Shown here: positions 10,113-22,076 of the stretch, piece by piece
Position numbering within the stretch: position 1 is the first letter of the stretch
Layout of the letters: each line of letters opens with the position of its first letter
Origin: Rhizobiales bacterium 63-22
GTDB lineage: Bacteria > Pseudomonadota > Alphaproteobacteria > Rhizobiales > Rhizobiaceae
Direction of reading: 5' to 3'
DNA: 64,000 bases
NCBI GenBank assembly: GCA_001898995.1
Contig: MKVZ01000017.1
Span: 422,541-486,540 of the forward strand
Notes under the pieces: model-generated
Told to the model about the DNA's origin: nothing
Database searches by the model: none
Seen by the model: the letters and a program-made list of their open reading frames with translations, nothing else
Made by a program: the position numbers and the translations under genes

Positions 10113-10128
10113 TTTACGTAAAAGTCAA
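10113..10128. promoter_or_regulatory. Candidate LiuR-type operator
   Basis: TTTACGTAAAAGTCAA contains the perfect palindrome TTTACGTAAA and differs by one base from the LiuR-type consensus as I remember it (TTTACGTAAACGTCAA). It lies between the divergent MerR-family gene (start 10064) and the small membrane protein gene (start 10232), so it could control either or both. Confidence 0.55.
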
Positions 10129-10231
10129 TATTAAACCATTATGTCCAAACAGTCACGGGCTGTCACCTTGCCCTAATCCCGCCGATCATGCGTTATAGCT
10201 TTCCCTGCGATAAGGATATTCACGGCAATTC

Positions 10232-10609
10232 ATGCGGCGCTCCGTCAAATTCACCCTCATCGGACTGATTGTCATCGCGATTCTGGGCGCTGTGCCCTTC
10301 GCTCTGGAACCGCTGGTGATCAGGCTCGGCGAGCATTCGATTCGCGAACTCGCGCGCGAGGGCAAGTTCTGCAAGACCGACCATTGCGACGAAGGCGTGA
10401 GCTATGCAATCGGCGTTCTGGAAACCAATTACGGTCTCTCGCCGCAGGATATCAAATGGTGTATGGGGGTCGATGTCATCGCCCATCATCAACTGCCGTT
10501 CGGCAACGATCTGAAAAAACACCTGACCGATCTCATGTACCGGCGCTGCGGCGACGCACCGCCGGGAGCGGCGCAGCCGGACAGCGCCCCAAATAGCGTC
10601 GGGGAATAG
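10232..10609 (+). CDS. Small signal-anchored protein of unknown function
   Basis: The 125-residue protein has a basic N-terminus (MRRSVKF) and one hydrophobic helix at about residues 7-26, then a periplasmic or extracytoplasmic domain. Four cysteines (FCKTDHC, KWCMG, RRCGD) may form two disulfides. The C-terminus is Pro/Ala-rich. I do not recognise the family. It is followed after 14 bases by a VanZ-like gene, so the two probably form a transcription unit. Confidence 0.7.
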   Translation: MRRSVKFTLIGLIVIAILGAVPFALEPLVIRLGEHSIRELAREGKFCKTDHCDEGVSYAIGVLETNYGLSPQDIKWCMGVDVIAHHQLPFGNDLKKHLTDLMYRRCGDAPPGAAQPDSAPNSVGE

Positions 10610-10623
10610 AGGCCCGATCCATC

Positions 10624-10971
10624 ATGAAACTTTTCCTGCGCGTCACCGCCTGGCTGATACTGGTTTTCATTCTCGTCGTCACGGTCGGCCCGATCGGGAT
10701 ACGTCCCGAAACCGGAGAGCCGGCCAATCTCGAGCGCTTCGAGGCGTTCTTCGTCGTCGGAGCCCTGTTCGCGCTGGCCTATCCGCGCCACTGGTTCGCG
10801 GTGGTGATGCTCACCGTCGGGTGCGCGGGTCTGTTCGAACTCATGCAGCGTATCGCGCCCGGAAGGCATGGCCATGTGAGCGATTTCCTGTTCAAGGCCG
10901 CCGGGGCGGTCTGCGGCGCGGCGGTCGGCTACTGCATCAGCCATCTGCCGCCGTTCCGGCCGGGAAAATAG
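10624..10971 (+). CDS. VanZ-like small membrane protein
   Basis: The 115-residue protein has hydrophobic segments near residues 5-25, 43-60 and 62-75, and a C-terminal segment with HVSDFLFKAAGAVCGAAVGY. The D-x3-K-x2-G arrangement before the last helix is typical of VanZ-like proteins. The family is linked to glycopeptide resistance in some Gram-positives, but most members have no known role. It follows the signal-anchored protein by 14 bases. Confidence 0.65.
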   Translation: MKLFLRVTAWLILVFILVVTVGPIGIRPETGEPANLERFEAFFVVGALFALAYPRHWFAVVMLTVGCAGLFELMQRIAPGRHGHVSDFLFKAAGAVCGAAVGYCISHLPPFRPGK

Positions 10972-11040
10972 CGTAAAAAAGCGGGAGGGAACCGATCGCC
11001 CCCTCGGGCGTTTTCCGTCCATCAACCAACGGAGATACAC

Positions 11041-11358
11041 ATGGCCGACGACAAGACCGCCAACGATATTCAGGAAGCTCTGGAAAAGCAGATTTCCGAT
11101 CTGCGAGGCGAATTGAAACGGCTTTCACGCTCGCTGGCCGCGCAGACGGACGATCTTCGCGACCGAGCGAGCGATGCCATGGATGACGCTTCGGGCCGCT
11201 TCCGCCATGCCGCGCAGACCGTGCGCGAGCGCGGACACGCGGTCGCGGAAACGGTGCGCGAGAACCCCGGCACGGCGACGACGCTGTTCGGCACCGCCGG
11301 CGTGCTCGGCATGTTGATCGGCATCGCCATCGGCTGCGCCATTTCCGACCGCCGCTAA
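11041..11358 (+). CDS. DUF883/ElaB-YqjD-like membrane-anchored helical protein
   Basis: The 105-residue protein is a charged, helical, coiled-coil-like stretch (residues 1-75, with repeated Glu/Lys/Arg and the segment DLRDRASDAMDDASGRFRHAAQTVRERG) ending in a hydrophobic C-terminal anchor (TLFGTAGVLGMLIGIAIGCAI) and a short basic tail. This is the architecture of ElaB/YqjD proteins that tether ribosomes to the inner membrane in E. coli. Whether this one does so is unknown. CGGAGA precedes the ATG. A strong hairpin terminator follows at 11381. Confidence 0.75.
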   Translation: MADDKTANDIQEALEKQISDLRGELKRLSRSLAAQTDDLRDRASDAMDDASGRFRHAAQTVRERGHAVAETVRENPGTATTLFGTAGVLGMLIGIAIGCAISDRR

Positions 11359-11380
11359 CCGGCAACATATCGAAACCTGA

Positions 11381-11411
11381 CCGCGCCGCCCCATCGGGCA
11401 GCGCGGCTTTT
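11381..11411 (+). terminator. Rho-independent terminator
   Basis: CCGCGC (11381-11386) pairs with GCGCGG (11401-11406), and after one C/A mismatch GCCC (11388-11391) pairs with GGGC (11396-11399). CTTTTG follows. It ends the transcript of the ElaB/YqjD-like gene ahead of queF. Confidence 0.7.
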
Positions 11412-11440
11412 GCATGTCACGCTTCTGGAAACAGGCACAA

Positions 11441-11908
11441 ATGTCTGAAAACACGATTTATTCCGGCCTGAAACAGCTTGGCTCGGAGACGAAAATTCCC
11501 GCGACACCCGAAGCGGCGATGCTTGAGCGCGTCGCCAATCCGCAAAAGGACGTGCGCTATTGCGTACGCTTCACGGCGCCGGAATTCACCTCGCTCTGTC
11601 CCATGACCGGCCAGCCGGATTTCGCCCATCTGGTGATCGACTATGTGCCGCGTGACTGGCTGGTGGAGAGCAAGTCGCTCAAGCTGTTCCTGTTCTCTTT
11701 CCGCAATCACGGCGCGTTCCACGAGGATTGCACCGTGACCATCGCGCGGCGTCTGGCCGATCTGCTCGACCCGGAATGGCTGCGTATCGGCGGCTACTGG
11801 TATCCGCGCGGCGGCATTCCCATCGATGTGTTCTACCAGACCGGCCCGGCGCCGCAGGACGTGTGGATTCCTGCGCAGGACGTGCCCAATTATCGCGGAC
11901 GCGGCTAG
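11441..11908 (+). CDS. queF: NADPH-dependent 7-cyano-7-deazaguanine reductase QueF
   Basis: The 155-residue cytoplasmic enzyme reduces preQ0 to preQ1 in queuosine tRNA biosynthesis. It is the short (unimodular) type of the tunnelling fold. It contains [13 protein letters not shown] with the nucleophile Cys53 and acid Asp60, and the QueF signature [23 protein letters not shown] 11441 matches the usual N-terminus ([14 protein letters not shown]); the frame is open to 11414 but adds nine atypical residues. No other queuosine genes are adjacent. Confidence 0.96.
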   Translation: MSENTIYSGLKQLGSETKIPATPEAAMLERVANPQKDVRYCVRFTAPEFTSLCPMTGQPDFAHLVIDYVPRDWLVESKSLKLFLFSFRNHGAFHEDCTVTIARRLADLLDPEWLRIGGYWYPRGGIPIDVFYQTGPAPQDVWIPAQDVPNYRGRG

Positions 11909-11952
11909 ATGCTGATATGATGGCGACGAACGCGGACACGGGAAGAAAACTC

Positions 11953-12120
11953 ATGAGAACGATCGCTTTCATCACCATGCTCGGTCTTCTTGCCGGTTGC
12001 GGCGGCGCAGCCGGGGTGGCCGCGGATACGGGCAAGGGGTTCGACCGTTTCGGCTGCATGTCGCGCAATTTCAAGGGCCAGACCCCCTGCCCGCCCGAAC
12101 AGGCCGAGAAACGGCCATGA
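11953..12120 (+). CDS. Very small lipoprotein (55 residues)
   Basis: This begins MRTIAFITMLGLLAGCGG, a short lipoprotein signal with lipobox LAGC, leaving a mature peptide of about 40 residues with two further cysteines (GCMSRN, PCPPEQ). GGGAAG lies just upstream of ATG 11953. The stop TGA overlaps the ATG of the DUF924 gene (ATGA at 12117-12120), indicating translational coupling. I do not recognise the family. The small size, signal and coupling all favour a real gene. Confidence 0.7.
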   Translation: MRTIAFITMLGLLAGCGGAAGVAADTGKGFDRFGCMSRNFKGQTPCPPEQAEKRP

Positions 12121-12656
12121 CCGGACCCGCCGAGCTTCTCGACTTCTGGTTCTCGCCGAAAATGCGCGGGAACTGGTATTCCAAGGACGACGCCATCGAC
12201 GCCGACATCCGCGACCGTTTCCTCGCAACCTACGAGGCCGCCCGCGCGGGCGATCTGGAGGCGTGGAAGCAGGAGCCGGAAAGCGCGCTGGCGCTGACCA
12301 TCCTGTTCGACCAGTTTCCGCGCAACATGTTCCGCGGCTCGGCCCGCGCCTTCGAGAGCGACGGGCTGGCGCTGGACGTGGCCATGCAGGCGCTGGACCA
12401 CGATTTCGACCGCCAGCTTTCGCCCGACCGGCGCCAGTTCTTCTACCTGCCCTTCATGCACAGCGAGAATCTCGACGTGCAGAAGCGCTGCGTGGCGCTC
12501 TACGAGCGGCTCGGCGACGAGAACGCGCTCGGCTACGCCCGCCAGCACCGCGACATCATCGAGAAATTCGGCCGCTTTCCGCATCGCAACGCCGCGCTCG
12601 GCCGCGAGACGACCGCGGCGGAGGCCGACTTCCTGAAATACCACAAAGGCTTCTGA
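12117..12656 (+). CDS. DUF924 family protein
   Basis: The 179-residue protein contains LLDFWFSPKM, LALTILFDQFPRNMFRGSARAFESD, FFYLPFMHSE and FGRFPHRNAALGR, the conserved blocks of the DUF924 (TPR-like fold) family. It is predicted to be soluble. No reaction is known. Its start overlaps the stop of the small lipoprotein gene by four bases. Its own stop codon directly abuts the stop codon of the convergent pccR-type gene with no intervening base. Confidence 0.9.
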   Translation: MTGPAELLDFWFSPKMRGNWYSKDDAIDADIRDRFLATYEAARAGDLEAWKQEPESALALTILFDQFPRNMFRGSARAFESDGLALDVAMQALDHDFDRQLSPDRRQFFYLPFMHSENLDVQKRCVALYERLGDENALGYARQHRDIIEKFGRFPHRNAALGRETTAAEADFLKYHKGF

Positions 12657-14069
12657 TCAGAGTAATCTATAGGGCAATATCCCGCGCCGGTCGTGATCGA
12701 CCGCCAGCCGGCTTTTGAGCGGCGGCACGGCGCGCTGCACGCATTCGGCGCGCTCGCAGATGCGGCAGGAGACGCCGATCGGATCGAAGGCCGAGCGCGC
12801 GGTGATGTCGAGCCCGTCCGCATAGACGAAATCCTGCGCATGCGCGACCTCGCAGCCGAGCGCGATGGCGTAGCGCCGCTGCGGCGCGTTGAAGCCGCCC
12901 TCGCTCTTGGTCAGCTCCGTCGCGACGCAGAGATAGCGCACGCCGTCCGGCGTCTCGGCCAGTTGGCGGATGATGCGTCCCGGCGTCTCGAAGGCCTGAT
13001 GCACGTTCCACAAGGGGCAGGCCGCGCCGTAGCGGGCGAATTGCAGCTTGGCGGCGCTATGGCGCTTGGTGATGTTGCCGGCGCGGTCGATGCGGGCGAA
13101 GAACACCGGCACGCCGCGCTGGCCCGAGCGCTGCAAGGTGCTGAGCCGGTGCGCCACCTGCTCGAGGCTCGCGCCGAAGCGCGAGGCGAGCAGTTCGAGG
13201 TCATGCCGCAGCTCCTTGGCCGCCGAAAGAAAGGTCTGGTAGGGCAGCACCAGCGCGCCGGCGAAATAATTGCGCAGGCCGATCTTGCAGATCTCCACCG
13301 CCTCCGGCGAGCGGAAATCTGCCCTGCTGGCGATGGCGCGCACCGCCTCCTCCATCTCCAGCTCCGCCACCTGGAAGGCGATCTGGAAATTGCGCGTGGC
13401 GGGCGGCGAATAGGGGTTGAGATAGAGCACCCGCGCCTCAGCGTCGAAGCGGCGCAGCACCGCCTCGGCGGGATCGGCGCGGGCGATGCGCACGCCGTGC
13501 CGCGTCTCCATGTAATGCGACAGCGCCACGCTTGTGTCGCGCCCCGGCAGGCCCAGCTCGGCGGCGCGCTTTTCGGCCGCCAGGTCGATCTCGTGCACGT
13601 AATTGTCGATGAAATGGAAGAAGTCGCGCACTTCCTCGTAAGGGGCGGGCTCGGCGGTGGAGGGCGCGCGGCCGAGCTGGTTGTCGAGGCTGGCGAGCTG
13701 CTCGGAATTGCGCCGATAGGCCTGATGGCAGGCGATCAGCGCATGCGCCAGTCCCGGCGCATTCTGGGTGATCAGCTTCAACTCCTGCAAGTTCGGCTTG
13801 TAGCTGTCGAAGACCGGATCGGCCAGCGCCTCCGACACCGCCGACAGAAGCCGGTCGTCGTCGCCGAGCGAGATCGCGCCGATGTCGATCTGGTAGGTCT
13901 CCGCCAGCGCCAGCAGCACGGCGGCCGACACGGGCCGCTGGTTGTTCTCGATCTGGTTGAGGTAACTGGTTGAAATGCCGAGCCGTTCGGCGAAACCCGC
14001 CTGCGTGGCGCGGCGCTGCTCGCGGATGTCGCGGATCTTTCGGCCGATATAGAGCTTGCGCGGAGCCAT
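12657..14069 (-). CDS. pccR: Short-chain fatty acyl-CoA regulator, PccR/ScfR type (XRE HTH)
   Basis: The 470-residue regulator has an N-terminal XRE helix-turn-helix (about residues 8-62, RKIRDIREQRRATQAGFAERLGISTSYLNQIENN), a central domain derived from the IrrE/DUF955 peptidase fold without an HExxH zinc motif, and a C-terminal ScfR domain with the cysteine cluster CRICERAEC. In Rhodobacter sphaeroides the homologue PccR controls propionyl-CoA carboxylase genes. Here it is divergent from pccB and a TTTGCAAA palindrome covers its own start codon. ATG 14069 has no visible ribosome binding site, so the mRNA may be leaderless or nearly so. Confidence 0.92.
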   Translation of the reverse strand: MAPRKLYIGRKIRDIREQRRATQAGFAERLGISTSYLNQIENNQRPVSAAVLLALAETYQIDIGAISLGDDDRLLSAVSEALADPVFDSYKPNLQELKLITQNAPGLAHALIACHQAYRRNSEQLASLDNQLGRAPSTAEPAPYEEVRDFFHFIDNYVHEIDLAAEKRAAELGLPGRDTSVALSHYMETRHGVRIARADPAEAVLRRFDAEARVLYLNPYSPPATRNFQIAFQVAELEMEEAVRAIASRADFRSPEAVEICKIGLRNYFAGALVLPYQTFLSAAKELRHDLELLASRFGASLEQVAHRLSTLQRSGQRGVPVFFARIDRAGNITKRHSAAKLQFARYGAACPLWNVHQAFETPGRIIRQLAETPDGVRYLCVATELTKSEGGFNAPQRRYAIALGCEVAHAQDFVYADGLDITARSAFDPIGVSCRICERAECVQRAVPPLKSRLAVDHDRRGILPYRLL

Positions 14070-14098
14070 TTGCAAATTCGCATTTTGCTGTTTGCAAA
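14068..14098. promoter_or_regulatory. PccR operator: two TTTGCAAA palindromes
   Basis: TTTGCAAA occurs at 14069-14076 (inside the perfect palindrome ATTTGCAAAT, 14068-14077) and again at 14091-14098. The two are 22 bases apart, about two helical turns, with a partial copy TTTGC at 14084-14088 between them. This matches the TTTGCAAA motif described for PccR-type regulators. The first copy overlaps the pccR start codon and the pair lies 140 bases upstream of pccB, so one site can serve autoregulation and control of the operon. Confidence 0.8.
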
Positions 14099-14237
14099 TT
14101 CATAGCTTACACAACTGCGCCTTTTCAAGCTTTTCCGCAGCGCCCGCCACGCTTTAATCGGAAAGGCGCAAGACGATGGAAACGCCCGCGATTTCATCGC
14201 CCTACCCTTTTGCCCCGTCCGTTACAAAGGCACGCAT

Positions 14238-15770
14238 ATGCAGCATCTTCTCGAACAGCTTGAAGCCCGCCGCGCCGAGGCGTGGCTCGGCGGCGGCCAG
14301 CGCCGCATCGACGCCCAGCACGGCAAGGGCAAGCTCACCGCCCGCGAACGCATCGAAGTGCTTCTCGACGAAGGATCGTTCGAGGAATTCGACATGTATG
14401 TCACCCATCGCTGCGTCGATTTCGGCATGGCTGGGCAGAAGGTGGCGGGCGACGGCGTGGTGACCGGCTGGGGAACCATCAACGGCCGGCAGGTCTATGT
14501 GTTTTCGCAGGATTTCACCGTGCTCGGCGGCTCGCTGTCCGAGACGCATGCGCAGAAGATCTGCAAGATCATGGACATGGCCATGAAGAACGGCGCGCCG
14601 GTGATCGGGCTGAACGATTCCGGCGGCGCGCGCATTCAGGAAGGCGTGGCCTCGCTGGCGGGCTATGCGGACGTGTTCAAGCGCAACGCCGACGCGTCGG
14701 GCGTGGTGCCGCAGATTTCCGTCATCATGGGGCCCTGCGCGGGCGGCGCGGTCTATTCGCCGGCCATGACCGACTTCATCTTCATGGTGCGGGATTCGTC
14801 CTATATGTTCGTGACCGGCCCGGACGTGGTCAAGACCGTCACCAACGAGATCGTCACGGCGGAGGAACTGGGCGGCGCGTCGACCCACACGAAAAAATCC
14901 TCGGTCGCCGACGGCGCTTACGAGAACGACATCGAGGCGCTGGAGCAGGTGCGCATCCTGTTCGACTTCCTGCCGCTCAACAATCGCGAAAAGCCGCCCG
15001 TGCGCCCGGTCTTCGACGATCCGGCGCGGCTGGAGATGCGGCTCGACACGCTGATCCCCGACAGCGCCACCACGCCCTACGACATGAAGGAGCTGATCCA
15101 CGCGCTCGCCGACGAGGGCGATTTCTTCGAGATTCAGGAGGCCTTCGCCCGGAACATCATCACCGGCTTCATTCGTTTGGAAGGCAGGACGGTGGGCGTG
15201 GTCGCCAACCAGCCGATGGTGCTGGCCGGCTGCCTCGACATCGATTCCTCGCGCAAGGCGGCGCGCTTCGTGCGTTTCTGCGACGCCTTCAACATCCCGA
15301 TCCTGACGCTGGTGGACGTTCCGGGCTTCCTGCCGGGCAGTAGCCAAGAATATGGCGGCGTCATCAAGCACGGCGCGAAGCTGCTCTTCGCCTATTCGCA
15401 GGCCACCGTGCCGATGGTGACGCTCATCACCCGCAAGGCCTATGGCGGCGCTTACGACGTGATGGCGTCGAAACATATCGGCGCGGACATCAACTACGCA
15501 TGGCCGACGGCGGAGATCGCCGTGATGGGCGCGAAGGGCGCGACGGAAATCCTCTACCGCTCGGAACTGGGCGACCCGGACAAGATCGCCGCCCGCACGG
15601 CGGAATACGAGGAACGCTTCGCCAACCCCTTCGTCGCCGCCGAGCGCGGCTTCATCGACGAGGTGATCATGCCGCATTCCTCCCGCCGCCGCATCGCCCG
15701 CGCCTTCGCCAGCCTGCGCAACAAGCAGCAAAGCGCGCCCTGGAAAAAGCACGACACCATTCCGCTGTAA
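14238..15770 (+). CDS. pccB: Propionyl-CoA carboxylase beta (carboxyltransferase) subunit
   Basis: This 510-residue carboxyltransferase transfers carboxyl from biotin to propionyl-CoA, giving (S)-methylmalonyl-CoA. It has the crotonase-fold acyl-CoA carboxyltransferase signatures: [58 protein letters not shown] in the N half and [39 protein letters not shown] in the C half. Both oxyanion-hole glycine pairs are visible. It is the first gene of pccB-pccA-scpA and is expected to be under the adjacent PccR regulator. Confidence 0.96.
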   Translation: MQHLLEQLEARRAEAWLGGGQRRIDAQHGKGKLTARERIEVLLDEGSFEEFDMYVTHRCVDFGMAGQKVAGDGVVTGWGTINGRQVYVFSQDFTVLGGSLSETHAQKICKIMDMAMKNGAPVIGLNDSGGARIQEGVASLAGYADVFKRNADASGVVPQISVIMGPCAGGAVYSPAMTDFIFMVRDSSYMFVTGPDVVKTVTNEIVTAEELGGASTHTKKSSVADGAYENDIEALEQVRILFDFLPLNNREKPPVRPVFDDPARLEMRLDTLIPDSATTPYDMKELIHALADEGDFFEIQEAFARNIITGFIRLEGRTVGVVANQPMVLAGCLDIDSSRKAARFVRFCDAFNIPILTLVDVPGFLPGSSQEYGGVIKHGAKLLFAYSQATVPMVTLITRKAYGGAYDVMASKHIGADINYAWPTAEIAVMGAKGATEILYRSELGDPDKIAARTAEYEERFANPFVAAERGFIDEVIMPHSSRRRIARAFASLRNKQQSAPWKKHDTIPL

Positions 15771-15781
15771 GGCATTCTCCC

Positions 15782-17785
<2,004 letters not shown>

Positions 17786-17792
17786 GGACGAT

Positions 17793-19934
17793 ATGAGCGA
17801 GCGCCCCACCCTCGAAGACTGGTCGAAACTGGCCGAGAAGGAGCTGAAGCGCCCGGCCGAAAGCCTCGTCTGGCATACGCCCGAAGGCATCGACGTGAAG
17901 CCGCTCTACACCGCGGCGGACCTTGCGGACGTCGGTCATCTCGACAGCCTGCCCGGCTTCGAGCCTTTCCTGCGCGGGCCGCGCGCCACCATGTATGCGG
18001 GCCGCCCGTGGACCATCCGCCAGTATGCCGGCTTCTCCACGGCGGAGGAATCCAACACCTTCTACCGCAAGGCGCTCGCCGCCGGCCAGCAGGGCGTCTC
18101 GGTCGCCTTCGACCTCGCCACCCATCGCGGCTACGACAGCGACCATCCGCGCGTGGAAGGCGACGTCGGCAAGGCGGGCGTGGCCATCGATTCCGTCGAG
18201 GACATGAAAATCCTCTTCGACGGCATCCCGCTCGAAAAAGTCTCCGTCTCCATGACCATGAACGGCGCGGTGATCCCGATCCTCGCCAGTTTCATCGTCG
18301 CGGGCGAGGAACAGGGCGTGCCCCGCGCGCAATTGTCCGGCACGATCCAGAACGACATCCTCAAGGAGTTCATGGTCCGCAACACCTATATCTATCCGCC
18401 GGAACCCTCCATGCGGATCATCGCGGACATCATCGCCTATACGGCGGCCGAAATGCCGAAATTCAACTCCATCTCCATCTCCGGCTATCACATGCAGGAA
18501 GCCGGCGCGACGCTTGTGCAGGAGCTGGCCTTCACGCTGGCCGACGGACGCGAATATGTGCGCGCGGCGCTGAACAAGGGGCTGAACGTCGACGATTTCG
18601 CCGGCCGTCTTTCCTTCTTCTTCGCCATCGGCATGAATTTCTTCATGGAGATCGCCAAGCTGCGCGCCGCGCGCCTCTTATGGTCGCGCATCATGAAGGA
18701 GTTCGAGCCGAAGAAGCCGGGTTCGCTGATGCTGCGCACCCATTGCCAGACCTCCGGCGTGTCCTTGCAGGAGCAGGACCCCTATAACAACATCGTCCGC
18801 ACCGCCTTCGAGGCCATGTCGGCAGCACTTGGCAGCACGCAGTCGCTGCACACCAACGCCTTCGACGAAGCCATTGCGCTGCCGACGGAATTTTCCGCCC
18901 GCATCGCACGCAACACGCAGTTGATTCTGCAAAACGAGACCGGCGTGACCAAGGTGGTCGACCCGCTGGCCGGCTCCTATTACATCGAAAGCCTGACCAA
19001 CGATCTCGCGGAAAAGGCGTGGGCCTTGATCGAGGAAGTGGAAAGCCTCGGCGGCATGACCAAGGCGGTCGAGAGCGGCCTGCCCAAGCGCCTGATCGAG
19101 GAAGCCGCGACAAGGCGTCAGGCGGCCATCGACAAGGGCGAGGAAGTCATCGTCGGCGTCAACAGGTTCCGGCTGGAGCAGGAAGACGCGATCGACATTC
19201 TGGAGATCGACAACAGCGCCGTGCGCAAGTCGCAGATCGCCCGCATCGAGCGCATCCGCCGGACGCGCGACAAGGCCAGGGTCGAAGCGGCGCTGGCCGA
19301 GCTGGAGAAGGTCGCGCGCGGCGGCGAAGGCAATATCCTCGCCGCCGCCGTCGAGGCCTCGCGCGCCCGCGCCACGGTGGGCGAAATCTCCGACGCCATG
19401 CGCCGTGCATTCGGCGACCACGCCGCCGTTCCCAAGGTCATCAGGCAGGTCTACGGCGCGGCCTACAAGGACGAGCCGGAATATCAGACGCTCGTATCAC
19501 GGCTGGAGGACTTCTCGAAACAGGCGGGCCACAAGCCGAAAGTGATGGTGGCCAAGCTCGGACAGGACGGCCACGACCGCGGCGCGAAGATCATCGCCTC
19601 AGCCTTCGGCGACATCGGCTTCGACGTGCTGGCCGGGCCGCTGTTCCAGACCCCGGACGAAGCCGCCGACATGGCGATCAAGTCGAAGGTGCAGGTGCTG
19701 GGCGTCTCCTCGCTCGCCGCCGGCCACAAGACGCTGCTGCCGCAACTGGTCGAGACGCTGAAGAAAAAGGGCGCGGAAAACATCATCGTGGTCTGCGGCG
19801 GCGTGGTGCCGCGGCAGGATTATCAATATCTGTTCGACCACGGCGTCGCCGCCGTCTTCGGCCCCGGTTCCAACGTGCTCGACTGCGCCCGCGCCGTGCT
19901 CGATCTGCTGGAAGGCAAGCGCCGGAACGAATAG
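17793..19934 (+). CDS. scpA: Methylmalonyl-CoA mutase, adenosylcobalamin-dependent
   Basis: The 713-residue enzyme interconverts (R)-methylmalonyl-CoA and succinyl-CoA. The N-terminal substrate barrel includes [27 protein letters not shown] and the C-terminal cobalamin-binding domain has the base-off motif DGHDRG with His594. A single chain with both domains suggests a homodimer. ATG 17793, with GAGGAC upstream, is preferred over GTG 17778. It begins seven bases after pccA, completing the operon; the epimerase (mce) is encoded elsewhere, at 50659-51063, and no MeaB-type chaperone gene is adjacent. Confidence 0.97.
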   Translation: MSERPTLEDWSKLAEKELKRPAESLVWHTPEGIDVKPLYTAADLADVGHLDSLPGFEPFLRGPRATMYAGRPWTIRQYAGFSTAEESNTFYRKALAAGQQGVSVAFDLATHRGYDSDHPRVEGDVGKAGVAIDSVEDMKILFDGIPLEKVSVSMTMNGAVIPILASFIVAGEEQGVPRAQLSGTIQNDILKEFMVRNTYIYPPEPSMRIIADIIAYTAAEMPKFNSISISGYHMQEAGATLVQELAFTLADGREYVRAALNKGLNVDDFAGRLSFFFAIGMNFFMEIAKLRAARLLWSRIMKEFEPKKPGSLMLRTHCQTSGVSLQEQDPYNNIVRTAFEAMSAALGSTQSLHTNAFDEAIALPTEFSARIARNTQLILQNETGVTKVVDPLAGSYYIESLTNDLAEKAWALIEEVESLGGMTKAVESGLPKRLIEEAATRRQAAIDKGEEVIVGVNRFRLEQEDAIDILEIDNSAVRKSQIARIERIRRTRDKARVEAALAELEKVARGGEGNILAAAVEASRARATVGEISDAMRRAFGDHAAVPKVIRQVYGAAYKDEPEYQTLVSRLEDFSKQAGHKPKVMVAKLGQDGHDRGAKIIASAFGDIGFDVLAGPLFQTPDEAADMAIKSKVQVLGVSSLAAGHKTLLPQLVETLKKKGAENIIVVCGGVVPRQDYQYLFDHGVAAVFGPGSNVLDCARAVLDLLEGKRRNE

Positions 19935-19943
19935 CCTTCTATC

Positions 19944-20396
<453 letters not shown>

Positions 20397-21236
20397 TCAA
20401 AGCATGGCGAGCGGCGTCTTGCGCGAGGGCGGCGCGAAGGCGCGGTCGAGCGAAGCCAGTTGCTCCTCCGTCAGGCACAGATCGGCGGCGCGGCGGTTTT
20501 CCGCCACGTGGGCTGGGTTGGACGATTTGGGAATGGCGATCACGTCGCCGTTGCGCATCGTCCATGCCAGCGCCACGGCGGCGGGCGAAACGCCCGTCTC
20601 GCGCGCGATCCGCTCCAGCGCGGCGTCGCCCAGCAGCCTACCCTGCTCTATGGGCGAATAAGCCATGAGCGGCACATGGCGCTCGGCGCACCACGGCATC
20701 AGATCGAATTCCGGCCCGCGCCGCGTGAGATTGTAGAGAATCTGGTTGGCCGCCACCGCCTCGCCGCCCGCGACGCCCACCAGCGCCTGCATGTCGTCGG
20801 TATCGAAATTGCTGACGCCCCAATGGACGATCTTGCCCGCCCGCTGCAACTCCTCGAAGGCCACGACCGTCTCCGCCAGCGGATGCCGACCCGGCCAGTG
20901 CAGGAGATAGAGGTCGATCCGGTCCGTTCCGAGCCGCCGCAGGCTGCGCTCGCAGGCCTCCACCGTCCCTTTGCGCGAGGCGTTGTAGGGCAGCACCTTG
21001 CTGACCAGAAACACCGTATCGCGCCGCCCGACCATCGCCGCGCCCACCACTTCCTCCGCGCCGCCATCGGCGTACATTTCCGCCGTGTCGATCAGCGTCA
21101 TTCCGAGGTCGAGGCCATGGCGCAGCGCGTCCGCCTCGCGCTCGCGCTCCCGCGCGTCCTCGCCCATATACCACGTGCCCTGCCCCAGCGCCGGAACGCT
21201 CCGGCCGGACGGCAGCTTGACCTGCGGCAGCGTCAT
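20397..21236 (-). CDS. Aldo/keto reductase
   Basis: The 279-residue NADP(H)-dependent oxidoreductase has the TIM-barrel AKR pattern. It has GTWYMG near the N-terminus, the catalytic Asp and Tyr in [21 protein letters not shown], Lys in FLVSKVLP, His in LYLLHWPG, and cofactor-binding [16 protein letters not shown] near the C-terminus. The substrate cannot be deduced. The gene starts nine bases after murI and is probably the last gene of trmJ-murI-AKR. Confidence 0.93.
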   Translation of the reverse strand: MTLPQVKLPSGRSVPALGQGTWYMGEDAREREREADALRHGLDLGMTLIDTAEMYADGGAEEVVGAAMVGRRDTVFLVSKVLPYNASRKGTVEACERSLRRLGTDRIDLYLLHWPGRHPLAETVVAFEELQRAGKIVHWGVSNFDTDDMQALVGVAGGEAVAANQILYNLTRRGPEFDLMPWCAERHVPLMAYSPIEQGRLLGDAALERIARETGVSPAAVALAWTMRNGDVIAIPKSSNPAHVAENRRAADLCLTEEQLASLDRAFAPPSRKTPLAML

Positions 21237-21245
21237 TTCCGCCTC

Positions 21246-22076
21246 CTATCCGAAATGCAGCCCGAAACCCTGCATGAGCCGGCGGATGGCGTAATCGGGC
21301 TTCTGCGAGGTGAAAACCGCCAGATCGTCGTGATGGTGCAACTCCTTTTCGCTCCCGCCCGGCAGAAGCGACACGGTGCGCCGCGCGATGGCCTCCGCCG
21401 GGTCGAGCCAGTCCACCGGCCACGGAGCCAGCCGCCGGAACACGTTGGCCAGAAACGGATAATGCGTGCAGGCCAGCACCACGATATCGGTGCGCCTGCC
21501 GTCCTTTTCGATGAAACAGGGCGCGATCTGCTCCGCCACCAGCGCCTCGTCGATCGTCTCGCCGCGAATATGCGCCTCGGCCACCGCCGCCAGCCGGTCG
21601 GCCCCGACCAGCCGCACATGGCATTGCGAGGCGAAGGACTGGATCAGGTCGCGCGTATAGGCGCGCTTGACGGTGCCGGGCGTCGCCAGCACCGAAACCA
21701 GGCCGGACGAAGTGCGCTCCGCCGCCGGCTTGATGGCCGGCACGGTGCCGACGAAGGGCACCGCCGGATAGGCCCGGCGCAGGTCGTCCAGCACCAGCGT
21801 CGAGGCGGTGTTGCAGGCGATCACCGCGATTTCGGGATCGTGCGCGGCGATCAAATCGCCGAACAAGGCGACGATGCGCGCCCTGAGCGCCTCCTCCTCC
21901 CAGCCGCCATAGGGAAAACCGGCGTCGTCGGCGATATAGACGAATCGCCGGTCCGGCATCAGCACCCGCGCCTCGCGCAGCACCGTCAGCCCGCCGATGC
22001 CGCTGTCGAACACCAGCACCGGCTTTTCGCGATCGGCTGAGACGGAAACTGCACCTGTCGCGGGCTCGTCCTTCAT
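21246..22076 (-). CDS. murI: Glutamate racemase
   Basis: The 276-residue cytoplasmic enzyme provides D-glutamate for peptidoglycan. It has [17 protein letters not shown], the two catalytic cysteines in [10 protein letters not shown] and [11 protein letters not shown], and [12 protein letters not shown]. The N-terminal 18 residues form a poorly conserved extension. The start codon overlaps the stop of the upstream trmJ-like gene by four bases (ATGA), indicating translational coupling. Confidence 0.95.
   Translation of the reverse strand: MKDEPATGAVSVSADREKPVLVFDSGIGGLTVLREARVLMPDRRFVYIADDAGFPYGGWEEEALRARIVALFGDLIAAHDPEIAVIACNTASTLVLDDLRRAYPAVPFVGTVPAIKPAAERTSSGLVSVLATPGTVKRAYTRDLIQSFASQCHVRLVGADRLAAVAEAHIRGETIDEALVAEQIAPCFIEKDGRRTDIVVLACTHYPFLANVFRRLAPWPVDWLDPAEAIARRTVSLLPGGSEKELHHHDDLAVFTSQKPDYAIRRLMQGFGLHFG

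Noticed and set aside
14176..14463. Plus-strand frame starting ATG 14176, upstream of pccB
   Set aside because: It overlaps pccB in another frame and its translation is low-complexity Ser/Ala/Arg. pccB from 14238 has full family support.
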